Under the pieces are notes generated by a model. It did not search any database. It saw nothing but the letters and a program-made list of their open reading frames with translations, and was not told the origin of the DNA. Made by a program: the position numbers and the translations under genes. A stretch of DNA of 64,000 bases from Chryseomicrobium excrementi (GTDB taxonomy: Bacteria; Bacillota; Bacilli; Bacillales_A; Planococcaceae), in contig NZ_PCGR01000001.1 of NCBI RefSeq assembly GCF_002798305.1, forward strand, positions 434,001 through 498,000, read 5' to 3'. How positions within the stretch are numbered: the first letter of the stretch is position 1; every line of letters begins with the position of its first letter. Shown piece after piece: positions 62,628 to 64,000 of the stretch.

Positions 62628-63725
62628 TCACACTTTCTCTTTGCTCACGAGATGTAACAATTCTCTAAGCAATCCTTCATTTTGTTCTTTCGTTCCTATC
62701 GTGATGCGAATCGTTCCTGGCAAGCCAAGCGCATTTCCACTTCGGATGATGTACCCTTTCGACATCAAGTACTGGAATGCCTCATCACTGTCTTGTTCAA
62801 TATCGATTAAGATGAAATTCGTTTCAGTAGGGTAATATCGCAACTTATGTTCCTTACAAAACTCAATGTATTGCTGCTTCCCTTTTTCGTTCTGCTCGAT
62901 TGTGTGCTTAATAAACTGCTGATCTGCAAGAGCAACCTGCGCCGCCACTTGACTGATTGACGTATTGTTAAAAGGCTCTCTTGTTGGCTCGAGCTGTTGC
63001 ACCACTTCCTCAGAACCCACTCCGTATCCAACTCGGAAAGCTGCCAAACCGTATGCTTTAGAGAATGTACGTAAAATAAGCAGGTTGGGGAACTGCTGTA
63101 TCCATGAAAGAGATTCTTCATAGTCTTCTGAAGATACATATTCGTAATAGGCTTCATCTAAAACTACCAACACGTCATTTGGTACTTTTTTAAGGAATTG
63201 ATAGATCTCTCTAGAAGGCGTCAGCGTCCCTGTAGGATTGTTAGGATTACAAATCCATACGACCGCCGTCTCTTCAGTCACTTTTTCTAGCATAGCATCC
63301 AGATCATGTGAGCCGTCTTCTTTGAGAGGAACCGCAATATAAGGAGAGCCTTCAATACGTGCATTATGTGCATATTGACTGAACGTAATAGCTGCTCCAA
63401 CAGAATTCACTTCTGGAGACAGGAGTGCACGAGTCACCAGTAAAATGACTTCATCTGATCCATTTCCAAAAATCAGCTGCTCTGGTTTTACTGATAAGTG
63501 AGCGGCAACTGCTTCACGCAGACTCGATGCATAACCGTCTGGATACAAAGCAAAATCAAGTGAAGCACCTGCCAACGCTTCTCGAACTTTTGGTGAAGAA
63601 CCGTACGGATTTTCATTTGATGCCAGTTTGATGACTTCTTGTAAGCCGAACTGCTTTTTTACTTCATCCATCGTTCTACCTGGCTTATAAGCCTGTAAAC
63701 CTTTTAATTGCTGCTTAAATTTCAT
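62628..63725 (-). CDS. hisC: Histidinol-phosphate / aromatic amino-acid aminotransferase
   Basis: Class I/II PLP aminotransferase, about 365 residues from ATG 63725 (MKFKQQLKGL). NENPYGSSP near 36; CNPNNPTGT near 160; VLDEAYYEYV near 190; PLP Lys in LRTFSKAYGLAAFRVGYG near residue 223; RITIGTKEQNE at the end. In B. subtilis HisC in the aro operon also serves phenylalanine and tyrosine synthesis, which fits the tyrA-aroA neighbours. The trp genes that normally precede it are missing. Confidence 0.94.
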   Translation of the reverse strand: MKFKQQLKGLQAYKPGRTMDEVKKQFGLQEVIKLASNENPYGSSPKVREALAGASLDFALYPDGYASSLREAVAAHLSVKPEQLIFGNGSDEVILLVTRALLSPEVNSVGAAITFSQYAHNARIEGSPYIAVPLKEDGSHDLDAMLEKVTEETAVVWICNPNNPTGTLTPSREIYQFLKKVPNDVLVVLDEAYYEYVSSEDYEESLSWIQQFPNLLILRTFSKAYGLAAFRVGYGVGSEEVVQQLEPTREPFNNTSISQVAAQVALADQQFIKHTIEQNEKGKQQYIEFCKEHKLRYYPTETNFILIDIEQDSDEAFQYLMSKGYIIRSGNALGLPGTIRITIGTKEQNEGLLRELLHLVSKEKV

Positions 63726-63735
63726 CATCAGTTCC

Positions 63736-64000
63736 TCATTTCTTTACTAAATCAGGTCGAAGAGAAATGGCTTCATTCAAATACACATGTTGAATCTCAT
63801 TTTGCGCTACAGTTGTATTCACGTGCATCATAATTCGTATGCATCTCGGGAGACTTGGTTGTACATTCATCTCATGTGTACACATAACCGGTACATACTC
63901 CCATCCCTCAATAGTGCGTACTGCTTTTGCGGGAAAAGCGGACACAATATCCGGTGTCGTGGAGATGATGACAGATGCCACTCCTTCAGGTTCAATGTGG
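63736..64000 (-). CDS. aroH: Chorismate mutase AroH-type (5' end beyond window)
   Basis: C-terminal about 88 residues of the monofunctional AroH chorismate mutase (trimeric pseudo-alpha-beta barrel). The frame continues past the right edge: HIEPEGVASVIISTTPDI, then FPAKAVRTIEGWEYVPVM and CIRIMMHVNTTVAQNEIQHV, ending EAISLRPDLVKK. The Arg of CIRIMM (Arg90-type) and the Tyr of HVYLNEA (Tyr108-type) known from B. subtilis AroH are present. The start is outside the window. Eight bases separate its stop from the hisC start. Confidence 0.93.
   Translation of the reverse strand, partial: HIEPEGVASVIISTTPDIVSAFPAKAVRTIEGWEYVPVMCTHEMNVQPSLPRCIRIMMHVNTTVAQNEIQHVYLNEAISLRPDLVKK

Overview
The window is a stretch of low-to-mid GC Gram-positive chromosome from the order Bacillales. 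Gene content and order follow the Bacillus subtilis aroH-to-ponA region, but many local losses and the protein sequences point to the family Planococcaceae (Planococcus/Chryseomicrobium-like) rather than Bacillus itself. That family placement is an inference from protein resemblance; there is no rRNA gene here to settle it. No prophage, insertion sequence, CRISPR array or tRNA gene was seen.

Layout. 1-2.2 kb: 3' part of a branched-chain amino-acid ABC system (livH and its lipoprotein). 2.2-8.8 kb: a 14-helix drug-efflux MFS, the polyphosphate pair ppk1/ppx, and a UMF1-type MFS. 8.8-9.3 kb: a decayed locus in which I read a DUF2642 (YuzF-like) gene with a premature stop, followed by a manganese-catalase gene gutted by an internal deletion. 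9.3-10.5 kb: YpsA (SLOG fold) overlapping an unknown gene. 10.5-19 kb: nitrogen block hisF-hisH, gltD-gltB and divergent gltC, with a perfect 13-bp inverted repeat between gltB and gltC. 19-24.5 kb: ilvA, an aromatic-amino-acid-type ABC transporter (TrpXYZ-like) and rlmN. 24.6-36.8 kb: sulfurtransferase, tandem dynamin DynA, YpvA helicase, RlmL-like methyltransferase, RNase P RNA, gpsB, mrfB, mrfA, yppE. 36.9-40.2 kb (+): recU and ponA. 40.2-53.3 kb (-): nth, dnaD, asnS, ypmB, ypmA, dinG, panDCB, birA, cca, bshA, mgsA, dapB, ypjD. 53.4-64 kb: ypjC (+), then a zinc peptidase, ypjA, qcrCBA, ypiF, ypiB, ypiA, aroA, tyrA, hisC and the end of aroH.

How it works together. Most genes are housekeeping: glutamate synthesis under a LysR switch, shikimate/tyrosine end steps, pantothenate and bacillithiol supply, menaquinol-cytochrome c reductase, DNA repair (RecU, Nth, MrfAB, DinG) and wall synthesis (PBP1, GpsB). 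Compared with B. subtilis, the locus lacks trpEDCFBA between aroH and hisC, bshB1 between mgsA and bshA, aspB between ypmB and asnS, ypoC next to nth, and ypjB. A tryptophan-type importer elsewhere in the window may be related to the missing trp block.

No clearly new multi-gene system was found. The best leads are the decayed catalase/DUF2642 operon, the solitary divergent HisFH pair, the YpsA-unknown gene pair, a structured panB leader, an array of degenerate 21-bp repeats encoding heptads, and a repeated design in which stop codons lie inside terminator stems.
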